Positions 38,601-45,192 of a DNA stretch of 64,000 nt are shown piece after piece (position 1 is the stretch's first letter; each line of letters starts with the position of its first letter). The stretch is from assembly GCF_001270965.1 (NCBI RefSeq), contig NZ_LGIA01000151.1, positions 1 through 64,000 on the forward strand, in the 5' to 3' direction. The stretch comes from Sunxiuqinia dokdonensis. Lineage in GTDB: Bacteria; Bacteroidota; Bacteroidia; Bacteroidales; Prolixibacteraceae. Under the pieces are notes generated by a model. It was not told the DNA's origin. It saw only the letters and a list, made by a program, of their open reading frames with translations, and made no database searches. Both the position numbers and the translations under genes were made by a program.

Positions 38601-38912
38601 ACCAACCAGGGCTGGTTTAATTACTTGATTATAATACACAAAATGTCGTTTTTTCATTTTGTCGTAGGCCATTTGAATGCGTCCACCTAATTGTGGTAGG
38701 ATCATTATTTTCAGATACTGATTTTCTAGAAAAATGGCGTCCCATTCCACGTCTTGCTTTTGATCTTCAATTTTTTCAATCACCGGATGGGGATACACCA
38801 CACCACTACTCCCTTGATAGACACGTTTCTCCAGAAACATTGGGTTTTTTTCTGGTTTGCCAATTCCGTAGGTTGGAATTACTACTTTTTCATACCAAGC
38901 TTTTACTGTCAT
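35604..38912 (-). CDS. DUF5107 domain protein with TPR repeats
   Basis: This 1102-residue protein has an N-terminal DUF5107 region (about 20-330) in a galactose-mutarotase-like beta fold (GGRIQMAYDKMKKRHFVYYN, WPQHHRP). After a linker, about 600 residues of tetratricopeptide repeats follow (about 450-1090, recurring W/Y-x-x-LG and A/G-x-x-F patterns). No signal peptide is seen. DUF5107-TPR proteins are often encoded beside sugar transporters in Bacteroidota, and carbohydrate binding or hydrolysis has been suspected from the fold. No catalytic residues are assigned here. It is transcribed opposite to the PUL and toward it, probably with the sugar porter 55 bases upstream. Confidence 0.75.
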   Translation of the reverse strand: MTVKAWYEKVVIPTYGIGKPEKNPMFLEKRVYQGSSGVVYPHPVIEKIEDQKQDVEWDAIFLENQYLKIMILPQLGGRIQMAYDKMKKRHFVYYNQVIKPALVGLTGPWISGGIEFNWPQHHRPSTYEPTDHRIENYADGSVTVWCNELERMFRTRGMAGFTLHPDKAYLEIKVKLYNRTNHPQTFLWWANPAVKVNDDYQSIFPPDVNAVFDHGKRDVSEFPIAKGTYYKVDYSPGTDISRYKNIPVPTSYMAITSDYDFVGGYENDSKGGLLHVANHHISPGKKQWTWGHSDFGQAWDRNLTDEDGPYIELMCGVYTDNQPDFSWLMPGEEKSFSQYFMPYRDLGVVKNATKDAMLNLEIRDGKLTIKVYTTAAYPAGKILLSSEGKLLLDETVDFHPETSYEKILELPPEVNPEKLMISVLTADGNCLVKWSTEPTKKREIPEAAKPAKAPKEVDSNEQLYLNGLHLEQYRHATYDPRPYYEEALSRDSGDSRCNNALGLWYLRRGQFKKAVKYFQTAIETLTDRNPNPIDGEPFFNLGLTQRYMGDPDHAYQSFYKSVWNAAWMDSGYFQIARIETLNKKWESALEVINRSLVRNWHNHKGRQLKVSILRKLNRKEEAIALCNESLKLDQFNFSLHFEKYIINDDVDALTEMKKLIRKNIHNYIEFALDYAYAGLYEEAVQLINLGIDEQEGGDIYPMAMYYKAWFLSQSGKETEANATLAEALELCPDYCFPNQSEAVVTLQWATNQNPNDYKALYYLGNFWYAFKNFDEAVTCWEKSVSINSNFPTTHRNLSLAYFNKQGNTEKALASLEKAFELDKNDARVLMELDQLYKRLNHAPKERLKKLQQYRSLCDERDDLFLELATLYNILGEYEKAFELIMSRQFHPWEGGEGKVTGQYAFSLTEMAKKAIENAEFKKAEELLLDARKYPVNLGEGKLYGAQENELLYWLGVACEGMNDAPTAIAFFTEASRGLSEVSAAMFYNDQQPDTIFYQGLALQKLGKQADANRCFDMLIDFGMEHLNDEVKIDYFAVSLPDLLIWEDDLKLRNYQLCQYLIGLGNLGRANKEKAWAAFNEVLKIDQTHQGALIGIKYLSLEV

Positions 38913-38967
38913 AATAAGAATGAATAAAATTTTTGAATTGAATTATATCGAGACAGGCCTGTCTGTA

Positions 38968-40365
38968 TCAGTTTTTCGATTGAAAAGCTGCTTCTACTTC
39001 TTCCAAAGATTTGCCTTTGGTTTCCGGTAATCTTTTAAAAATGAACATAAAGCCGAGAAAGCAGATCAATGCGTATAACCAAAATGTTCCACTGGCATTC
39101 AGAAGACTGTTGAGAATAGGGAACGTGTAAGTAAGCGCAAAGCTCGCCGTCCAAAGTGCTGTTGTGGCGATTGCCATGGCCGCTCCCCGCACGCGATTTG
39201 GAAATATCTCGGAAAGGACAACCCAGGTAATTGGAGCCAGTGTCATGGCGTAAGTGGCAATTGCTATCAATACCAATATCAATATAGCCATCCCTTCTAA
39301 TTCAAAGAAATAACTACTTCCCAGAGCTAAGTATATCAAAGCGAGTCCTGCTGACCCAAAAAGCATCAATTTGCGACGCCCCCAGCTATCAACCATCCGC
39401 ATGGCAAAAAAGGTAAATATGAGGTTGACAGCTCCTGTGATGACAATATTGAACAGCATGTCCCCAACGGAATAGCCTGCAGAGGTAAAGATTTCTTCGG
39501 CATAGTTGAAGATCACGTTGATGCCACACCATTGCTGAAATATTGCCAGTATGATTCCCAAGACGAGTAGGGGGCGCATCTTTTTTGATCGAAGTTGTCT
39601 CCAGTCTGCTTTTGAGTTGGATGAATTCAAGGTTTTTGCAATATTTTCTTCTTCGGCTACGGCGTAGTCTCGTCCGCCTATGCGCTCGAGAATTTGTAGG
39701 GCCTGCTGTTCTTTCCCCTTTTTCAATAAAAATCGTGGGCTTTCAGGAATAAAGAAAGCTAAAAGAAAGAAGCTTATTGACAGGAATGTTTCCGCCCAAA
39801 ACATCCATCGCCAGCCCATTTGCCCATTCCATGATTGAATGATTTCAAGATCCGTGGCACCTGGCTTTATCTTGTCGGCAATCAGGTAATTTATTATTTG
39901 AGCAGACAGAATGCCAATCACAATGGTCAATTGGTTAATCGAAACCAGCCGGCCACGGATTGATGCCGGTGAAATTTCTGCAATATACATCGGAGAGATT
40001 GCCGATGCCAGGCCAATGCCTACACCACCGATTAACCGGTAAATAATAAATGGTGTGAAGTGACTGACCGCACCTGTTCCTATGGCAGAGATGGTGAATA
40101 GAGCAGCGGCGAAGATTAAAGGAAGCTTTCTCCCGTAGCGTTCCGAAATATATCCGGAAGCAAGAGCACCAACTAAACAGCCAATCAAAGCGCTGCTCAT
40201 GGCCCAGCCTTGGAGATATGGCGAAGATATGATGTCAAAATAGCGCTCATAAAATGGCTTGGCTCCGCCAATAACCACCCAGTCGTATCCAAAAAGCAGT
40301 CCGCCCATGGCTGATACCATGGTGATTCCAAGAATGAAGCGATTGTTAAGTGTTGATTTGTTCAT
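38968..40365 (-). CDS. Sugar porter family MFS transporter
   Basis: This 465-residue, 12-helix inner-membrane sugar:proton symporter has the family signatures: LLFGYDWVVIGG in helix 1, GYISERYGRK between helices 2 and 3, IAEISPASIRGR, PESPRFLL in the central loop, QQWCGINVI and PETKG at the C-terminus. The start is set at ATG 40363-40365 (MNKSTL), where homology begins; a further 21 in-frame codons upstream look unlike a coding N-terminus. It probably imports the monosaccharide (galactose or fucose class) released by the PUL enzymes. It is divergent from an AraC regulator with a repeat-rich gap. Confidence 0.9.
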   Translation of the reverse strand: MNKSTLNNRFILGITMVSAMGGLLFGYDWVVIGGAKPFYERYFDIISSPYLQGWAMSSALIGCLVGALASGYISERYGRKLPLIFAAALFTISAIGTGAVSHFTPFIIYRLIGGVGIGLASAISPMYIAEISPASIRGRLVSINQLTIVIGILSAQIINYLIADKIKPGATDLEIIQSWNGQMGWRWMFWAETFLSISFFLLAFFIPESPRFLLKKGKEQQALQILERIGGRDYAVAEEENIAKTLNSSNSKADWRQLRSKKMRPLLVLGIILAIFQQWCGINVIFNYAEEIFTSAGYSVGDMLFNIVITGAVNLIFTFFAMRMVDSWGRRKLMLFGSAGLALIYLALGSSYFFELEGMAILILVLIAIATYAMTLAPITWVVLSEIFPNRVRGAAMAIATTALWTASFALTYTFPILNSLLNASGTFWLYALICFLGFMFIFKRLPETKGKSLEEVEAAFQSKN

Positions 40366-40458
40366 TTTTTTGACTTTTAATAGCTGTTGTAAAACTAGGA
40401 ATGTCTGAGGAGGTTGGAAATGCCCCATTTTATCAAAATATGGATGATCTTACTATCT

Positions 40459-40499
40459 TTAGTTGTCAACTAAGTCTAATGTCAAAGACTAAAATGTCA
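40459..40499. promoter_or_regulatory. Operator-like repeats between sugar porter and AraC gene
   Basis: In the 234-base divergent gap, TGTCA occurs three times in line at 40464, 40480 and 40495 (15-16 bp period). The first copy lies in a palindrome, TTAGTTG-T-CAACTAA (40459-40473). Regular spacing on one face of the helix suggests a regulator site, most simply for the adjacent AraC protein. Confidence 0.4.
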
Positions 40500-40599
40500 C
40501 GTTAGCGCATTGTTTTATTTGTCTTTATAGCCTTTTATGGCATCTCTTTATTTCGTTTATTTGTTGCTGAATATTGACAATATTAATTAATTCTACATT

Positions 40600-41469
40600 G
40601 TGAGGAAACAAGATGGATTTCCGGGACAGTTAAGTTATGTGGTTCCTGAAAAAATTTTGAACATGGTTAAAGACAATCCAATGATTTCGGATCTGTATAC
40701 AACCGATATTGGTTATTACCCTCACGCTGGGCATCATTTCAGGGAGCGAACGAAAGGAATAGAGCAATTCATTTTGATATACAATACCCAAGGACTTGGT
40801 GTAATAAAGACTGAAAAATCAAGTTTTGAATTGGCTCCTGATCACTTCTTTATCATCCCGGCGGGCGTACCACACGCTTATTACGCAGATTCAGGAAATC
40901 CCTGGTCTATATATTGGATTCATTTTGCCGGAAACAAGGCCAGACAAATTTCGAAACCGTTGTTGCAGCCAGTTTTTATAGAGCGAAGTAAAACTTCGAG
41001 GATCAATGATCGAATAGGGCTTTTTAGCGAGATCTTCCAGAATTTGGAGCGTGGATTCAGTATTGAAACGTTGGAATACGTTAACTTATGTCTACCACGC
41101 CTGCTAGCCAGTTTTACTTACCTGGAAAGATATAGGATGGTTAATGAGCAAATTGCGAAGGACCCAGTAGATCTGAGTATTAACTTTATGCTGGAAAATC
41201 TGAGTTGTAAATTTAGACTTTCAGAATTAGCTCATGTCGTGAATTTGTCGGCTTCCCATTACTCCCGCCTGTTTTTAAGTCGTACCGGGCATTCTCCTAT
41301 TAACTACTTCATTCAGCTAAAAATCCAACATTCTTGCAAGCTTTTCGACAGTACCAATCTGTCCGTTGTAGAGGTCGCGCGAGAGGCGGGATTTGATGAT
41401 CAGTTTTATTTTTCCCGCCAATTTCGAAAAGTAATGGGCATGTCACCCCGCGAGTTCAGGAGGAGGTGA
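40600..41469 (+). CDS. AraC family transcriptional regulator, sugar-sensing type
   Basis: This 289-residue regulator has an N-terminal cupin AraC_binding domain (about 25-150; GYYPHAGHHFRER and FIIPAGVPHAYYAD are typical) and a C-terminal double HTH (about 185-287; LSVVEVAREAGFDDQFYFSRQFRKVMGMSPREFR). GTG 40600 is used because homology starts with DGFPGQLSYVVPE; the next ATG is 21 codons later, inside it. It is divergent from the sugar porter and probably controls that gene and the DUF5107 gene. It converges with the toxin gene, whose stop is 3 bases away. Confidence 0.87.
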   Translation: MRKQDGFPGQLSYVVPEKILNMVKDNPMISDLYTTDIGYYPHAGHHFRERTKGIEQFILIYNTQGLGVIKTEKSSFELAPDHFFIIPAGVPHAYYADSGNPWSIYWIHFAGNKARQISKPLLQPVFIERSKTSRINDRIGLFSEIFQNLERGFSIETLEYVNLCLPRLLASFTYLERYRMVNEQIAKDPVDLSINFMLENLSCKFRLSELAHVVNLSASHYSRLFLSRTGHSPINYFIQLKIQHSCKLFDSTNLSVVEVAREAGFDDQFYFSRQFRKVMGMSPREFRRR

Positions 41470-41472
41470 TAA

Positions 41473-42153
41473 TTATGTCATTTTCGGTTTATTCTTTTCT
41501 AATGCTTCCAGAATATCCAGTTTGATTACTTCCCAATATTTACCTTTCAGGCAAATCGGGTCAAAATCGGTATCTGCTTGTTCGAAGCTTAAAAAATTAG
41601 CCAGGATTTCCTTTTTATTGTGTCCATACGGATAGCGTTCCTCATGAAGTTCCAGCATTTGATCTATGCTATAATGTTCCAGAAGTTCATGGATGTCCCA
41701 AAAGTCCTTTTTCCGGGCTCTCCGGCTCACGACATCTATTTTCATTGCCACAATGTCATCAATATCAGCAAGACGAATCGCGTCGGTTAACAGTGGTTTC
41801 CGGATAAAATGGTCGGTGTAAAATAGATCGAGTTTAATGGACTGATTCTTTGATTCGCCGATATAATAAGATTTTCCAAATCCCACGATTTCTGAATCAA
41901 TCGTATCGACATATGAAAAATTTGTTCTTATGTATTTGTCAATTGATTCGAAGTCCACTGTGCCATATTCTATGTCAGTAAATAAATCAATATCAACAGA
42001 CTCCCGATGCCCTAATTGCAGACTCAATGCAGTTCCTCCAACCAACCTGAAGGAACTGAATACTTCTGAAGCCATTAATGATTTTAAAGTGGATAGGAGT
42101 ATGGGAGTTACTGTATTGTAGTGTAATCTGCGAGGCATAGACAACGGATTCAA
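41473..42153 (-). CDS. AbiEii/AbiGii-type nucleotidyltransferase toxin
   Basis: This 226-residue protein is a nucleotidyltransferase of the AbiEii/AbiGii (MenT-like) family, toxins of type IV-like systems that act in abortive infection or element maintenance. The core motif is near residue 40 (VGGTALSLQLGHRESVDIDLF, seen as GG...GHR-S-DIDLF), followed by KLDLF and a downstream RKKDFWDI motif. It follows the HTH gene by 21 bases on the same strand, the normal antitoxin-toxin order. It lies next to an attachment-site remnant, consistent with stabilising a mobile element. Confidence 0.82.
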   Translation of the reverse strand: MNPLSMPRRLHYNTVTPILLSTLKSLMASEVFSSFRLVGGTALSLQLGHRESVDIDLFTDIEYGTVDFESIDKYIRTNFSYVDTIDSEIVGFGKSYYIGESKNQSIKLDLFYTDHFIRKPLLTDAIRLADIDDIVAMKIDVVSRRARKKDFWDIHELLEHYSIDQMLELHEERYPYGHNKKEILANFLSFEQADTDFDPICLKGKYWEVIKLDILEALEKNKPKMT

Positions 42154-42174
42154 GGATAATTTTTTGTATTGAAT

Positions 42175-42651
42175 TTAGGAGGTCAAAAGGTTTTTGTTTT
42201 GTTTCAAAACCGCAGAAACATCTTCCTTTCCATAAAACCGGGTAATTTCCTGTTTTTCCTGTTCATTGCCCCGTTCAAAAACCCGTGTGATGATACTTGG
42301 CTTGTATTTTATCCAATCGATCTTGTCTATATCCGTATCCCAAAATACGACCGGCCGTATTTTTGATAGATCAGGGTGAAGGTTTTTCCGTTGCTTTCTC
42401 TTTTCCTGTTCAATGTCATAATAGGTCTGCAAAATCGAGAAATAGCTTTCGTCTATATCCAGCCTTTCTCCAATCCTTAGAGACAAAGAAGGGTTGATCC
42501 GTCGTTTTCCCTTGGTTATTGCTCCCAGGGTTTGGGGAAACTCGTCAATCGATTTTGCGAATTGCTTTTTCGACAACCTCCTTTTTTTAAGTTCCCGGTC
42601 CAGGATTAATCCAGGATGTATTCCTTTGATAATTGAAATATTAGTATTCAT
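42175..42651 (-). CDS. HTH antitoxin of the AbiEii-type pair (XRE/HigA-like, DUF6922-like tail)
   Basis: This 158-residue protein has an N-terminal XRE/HigA-like helix-turn-helix (about 10-70, IHPGLILDRELKKRRLSKKQFA) and a C-terminal region resembling DUF6922 (VVFWDTDIDKIDWIKYKPSI). ATG at 42649-42651 is preferred over an ATG 8 codons upstream because homology starts at NTNISIIKGIHPG. It probably represses its own promoter through the palindrome at 42679-42694 and neutralises or controls the toxin encoded next. Confidence 0.75.
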   Translation of the reverse strand: MNTNISIIKGIHPGLILDRELKKRRLSKKQFAKSIDEFPQTLGAITKGKRRINPSLSLRIGERLDIDESYFSILQTYYDIEQEKRKQRKNLHPDLSKIRPVVFWDTDIDKIDWIKYKPSIITRVFERGNEQEKQEITRFYGKEDVSAVLKQNKNLLTS

Positions 42652-42672
42652 TGCGATATTTTCCTTCCGATA

Positions 42673-42704
42673 CAAAAATAAACAAATTTGTTTACTTTTA
42701 CAAG
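42673..42704 (-). promoter_or_regulatory. Toxin-antitoxin promoter with palindromic operator
   Basis: On the minus strand TATTTTTG (42673-42680) is a perfect -7 box, with CTTG (42701-42704) 20 bases upstream as a -33 box. Between and overlapping the -7 box is a perfect 16-bp palindrome, TAAACAAATTTGTTTA (42679-42694). This fits autorepression by the HTH antitoxin. Confidence 0.6.
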
Positions 42705-42910
42705 TTGAATTAAAATGTGAGGTGGCGGTAGAAGTTTGGATATTGCTGAAAGTAATAACGTGAAAGTTATGTCCAATTTCTTTTTATTTTTAAAAATATT
42801 TGCTTTAACTTCGTCATATTGAATGCGTTCTAATGCATGTGAACTATAAGGTGACCTGGTTTTTTAGCGGTCTTGTAACCTTTTGATATTCAGTTCGAAA
42901 TAAAGGTGTA

Positions 42911-42930
42911 TTCGAATCCTGGTATCCCGA
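42911..42930 (+). other. tRNA 3'-end fragment, probable attachment site
   Basis: TTCGAATCCTGGTATCCCGA has exact tRNA geometry: a 7-base T loop, 5-base 3' T stem, 7-base 3' acceptor strand and discriminator A. A 5' acceptor of CGGGATA would be needed, as in Bacteroidota tRNA-Pro. The 5' T strand before it is GTGTA, not the complement CCAGG, and no 5' acceptor is nearby, so this is a fragment, not a gene. A rho-independent hairpin and a tyrosine integrase follow within 310 bases. A tRNA 3' end next to an integrase is the classic att scar. Confidence 0.65.
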
Positions 42931-42954
42931 CAAATTGGGAAATCAAAGAGCATC

Positions 42955-42990
42955 AAAAGCCTGTAAATTGTATGATTTACTGGCTTTTTT
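42955..42990 (+). terminator. Strong intrinsic terminator after the tRNA fragment
   Basis: AAAAGCC-T-GTAAAT (42955-42968) pairs with ATTTAC-T-GGCTTTT (42975-42988) with one T-T mismatch, followed by more T. It resembles the terminators that follow tRNA genes in this phylum and may have served the original tRNA, or be brought by the element. Confidence 0.75.
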
Positions 42991-43033
42991 GTTTTTAGCC
43001 ATATCAATTCATATCAGAAAATATCACAATTCA

Positions 43034-43182
43034 GGTGAGTTAAACGGTGAGTCTTTTTTTTATTTAACTTCGAACTCACCAGGAAGGATTAATCGTTTGT
43101 TTTTCAGTTGTTAATAAAGGTCAATTTTGTGATTATAGACCATGATTTTTGACCGGTTTTGATGAATTCCGGTGAGTCTTTT
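43034..43182. repeat. GGTGAGT repeats before the integrase, arm-type site candidates
   Basis: GGTGAGT occurs at 43034-43040, 43046-43052 and 43171-43177, and inverted (ACTCACC) at 43074-43080. Two copies extend to an identical 13-mer, CGGTGAGTCTTTT (43045-43057 and 43170-43182). Repeats lying between an att core and int are the expected place for the arm-type sites bound by the N-terminal domain of the integrase. The rest of the 590-base gap 42652-43240 holds the TA promoter, the att fragment and its terminator, and no ORF. Confidence 0.5.
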
Positions 43183-43240
43183 GACCTTGTTTTTCAACTG
43201 AAGCAACTAAAACGGATTAAACCGATAAAAATTAAATGAT

Positions 43241-44473
43241 ATGAAAACAACCCACACCTTTGGTATTCAGTTCATTATCCGGACTGGCAAAAAGGACAGA
43301 GACAAGGGACTAGTTTACGCCCGGATTACCGTGGAGACCCGCAGGATCGAGATTTCCCTGAAGAAAACCATTGCAGTCGAAGAATGGAATAAAGCCCGCG
43401 GAATGGCAAAGGGCTTTAGTCCGGAATCCAAAAAGTTTAACAGTTATCTGGAGCATGTCCGTTCGCAACTGACCGATGCTTACCGCGAGTTGCAGATCAA
43501 CAAAGAGAAGATTACCCCGGAAAATATTAAAGCGCTTTTCCTGGGTGATTCTGACGAACACACACTGATCGAACTGGTGGATTATCACAATACCACGCAA
43601 GCCAGTGTCCTTTCCCCTGGAACGATGAAAAATTACCGGACCACAAAAAAGTATCTGGAAAGGTTCCTGAAAAAGAAATTCAAGGCTTCGGATATTTATC
43701 TGGTACAGGTCAACTACAAGTTTATCACTGATTTTGAATATTTCCTGAGAAATTACCAGCCATTGGATCACCAGAAGCCTATCGGGAACAACGGGGTGAT
43801 GAAACACCAGGAAAGGTTTCGCAAAATGATTAACCTCGGGTTTCGCCTGGGATGGATCACCCAGAAGCCGTTTGATTCCTATAAACTTAGCTTTCGTAAG
43901 GTTGATCGCGGGTTTCTAACGGAAAAAGAACTCCATGCCATTGAAAACAAGAAGCTCAAAGTCGAACGGTTACAAATTGTGAGGGATGTTTTTATTTTCA
44001 GTTGCTATACCGGCTTGTCCTATATTGACGCAATTAACCTGAGCCCGGATGAAATCAATTTGGGAATAGATGGCCAATATTGGATCTTTTCAAAACGGCA
44101 AAAGACAGATACGAAGCTGAGAATTCCGCTCCTACCCAAAGCACTGGAAATAGCTAACAAGTGTCAGAAACATCCCAGATCAATCAGTAGAGATAGAGTA
44201 TTCCCGTTAATCTCAAACCAGAAGTTGAACAGCTATTTAAAAGAAATTGCCGACTTATGCGCGATAAGAAAGAACCTGACTTTTCATTTGGCCCGTCACA
44301 CTTTTGCGACCACAGTTACCTTGAGCAATGGTGTCCCAATTGAAACAGTTAGCCAGGTGCTGGGGCACAAAAGCATTTCAACGACTCAAATCTATGCGAA
44401 AGTTTTGGAGAAGAAGATCAGTGAGGATATGAGAAAACTAAAATTGACATTGTGCAAGAGTATCGATAAATAG
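43241..44473 (+). CDS. int: Tyrosine recombinase/integrase (IntDOT-like)
   Basis: This 410-residue integrase has an N-terminal arm-binding domain (about 1-95), a SAM-like core-binding domain (about 105-215) and a catalytic domain (about 225-400). Catalytic residues are H349-x-x-R352 (HLARH), H376 (LGHKS) and nucleophile Y385 (TQIYAKV); a Lys lies in KRQKTDTK. The position of the first catalytic Arg reads TGLS, with S260, as is known for IntDOT of CTnDOT. It catalyses site-specific integration and excision and sits beside a tRNA att fragment. It is transcribed toward the second PUL, which follows only 88 bases later. Confidence 0.92.
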   Translation: MKTTHTFGIQFIIRTGKKDRDKGLVYARITVETRRIEISLKKTIAVEEWNKARGMAKGFSPESKKFNSYLEHVRSQLTDAYRELQINKEKITPENIKALFLGDSDEHTLIELVDYHNTTQASVLSPGTMKNYRTTKKYLERFLKKKFKASDIYLVQVNYKFITDFEYFLRNYQPLDHQKPIGNNGVMKHQERFRKMINLGFRLGWITQKPFDSYKLSFRKVDRGFLTEKELHAIENKKLKVERLQIVRDVFIFSCYTGLSYIDAINLSPDEINLGIDGQYWIFSKRQKTDTKLRIPLLPKALEIANKCQKHPRSISRDRVFPLISNQKLNSYLKEIADLCAIRKNLTFHLARHTFATTVTLSNGVPIETVSQVLGHKSISTTQIYAKVLEKKISEDMRKLKLTLCKSIDK

Positions 44474-44526
44474 GAGATAGAAATTTTCAAAGCAGAAGGA
44501 TGGATAACAAACCTGTTTATTTTTAT

Positions 44527-44556
44527 ATTGAGTATTAAACTATATTTCTAAATTTG
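44527..44556 (+). promoter_or_regulatory. Possible promoter of the second ECF sigma gene
   Basis: ATTG (44527-44530), 18 bases, then TAAATTTG (44549-44556), an exact -7 box. It ends 5 bases before the predicted ATG, so the transcript would be nearly leaderless. Confidence 0.35.
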
Positions 44557-44561
44557 TAATC

Positions 44562-45140
44562 ATGCAAATCATTCAAGGTATACTGGAAAAAGATTTAATC
44601 GTTCGTTTAAAGAGTGGGGATCAAACTGCTTTTGAATTGTTATTTCACTTTTACTACCCAGGCTTGGTGATGTATGCCTCACAATATACTGCCAATACCG
44701 AAGATGCAGAAGAGATTGTTCAGGATTTTTTTGTTCGTTTCTGGGAGAAACATAAGCAACTGGTTCCACGCGATTCGTTAAAAAGCTATTTCTTTTTATC
44801 AGTAAAAAACGGCAGCCTCGATTTCCTAAAACATCAGAAAATTGAAAAGAAGTATATTAATGAGATGATGGCATTGTCGAAGCATCATTTGGCTTATGAT
44901 ACTGATATATTCATCAGCTCTGATCTTCAGGAAAAGTTGAAACATGGAATAGGCCTGTTGCCTGAGAAATGCCGGGAAGTTTTTATAATGAGCCGGATTC
45001 AGGGTCTGAAGAATGAGGAAATCGCGGCAAAGCTAAATATTTCAAAACGGACAGTTGAAACCCAAATCAGCAAAGCGCTGAAAGTGCTTCGTGTGGAATT
45101 GAAAGACTATGTAGGTTTGTTGTTCTTGTTAGGAATTTAG
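44562..45140 (+). CDS. ECF RNA polymerase sigma factor
   Basis: This 192-residue ECF sigma factor has region 2 at about 12-80 (SGDQTAFELLFHFYYPGLV, EEIVQDFFVRFWEK) and region 4 at about 125-180 (LPEKCREVFIMSRIQGLKNEEIAAKLNISKRTVETQIS). It is followed by a FecR anti-sigma and an STN-type SusC, so it is expected to activate the second PUL when its glycan is imported. It is smaller than, and clearly different from, the sigma factor at 18.7 kb. Confidence 0.9.
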   Translation: MQIIQGILEKDLIVRLKSGDQTAFELLFHFYYPGLVMYASQYTANTEDAEEIVQDFFVRFWEKHKQLVPRDSLKSYFFLSVKNGSLDFLKHQKIEKKYINEMMALSKHHLAYDTDIFISSDLQEKLKHGIGLLPEKCREVFIMSRIQGLKNEEIAAKLNISKRTVETQISKALKVLRVELKDYVGLLFLLGI

Positions 45141-45192
45141 CAGAATTTCTTGTTTTCGAAAAATCATTTTTATTTTTTTTCAGAATGCGTAC

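Noticed and set aside
40366-40428. 21-residue N-terminal extension of the sugar porter
   Set aside because: It precedes the conserved start (MNKSTL, then helix 1) and has no family counterpart.
13208-41469. The alpha-galactoside PUL as certain cargo of a left-hand mobile element
   Set aside because: No integrase, att copy or transfer gene is visible between 13 and 41 kb; its mobility is possible but unsupported within the window.
42840-42933. Complete tRNA gene at the att site
   Set aside because: Only the 3' 20 bases fit a tRNA. The D-arm-like GACC/GGTC and a CTTGTAA loop-like string upstream do not build a cloverleaf, and no CGGGATA 5' acceptor or CCAGG T strand is present.
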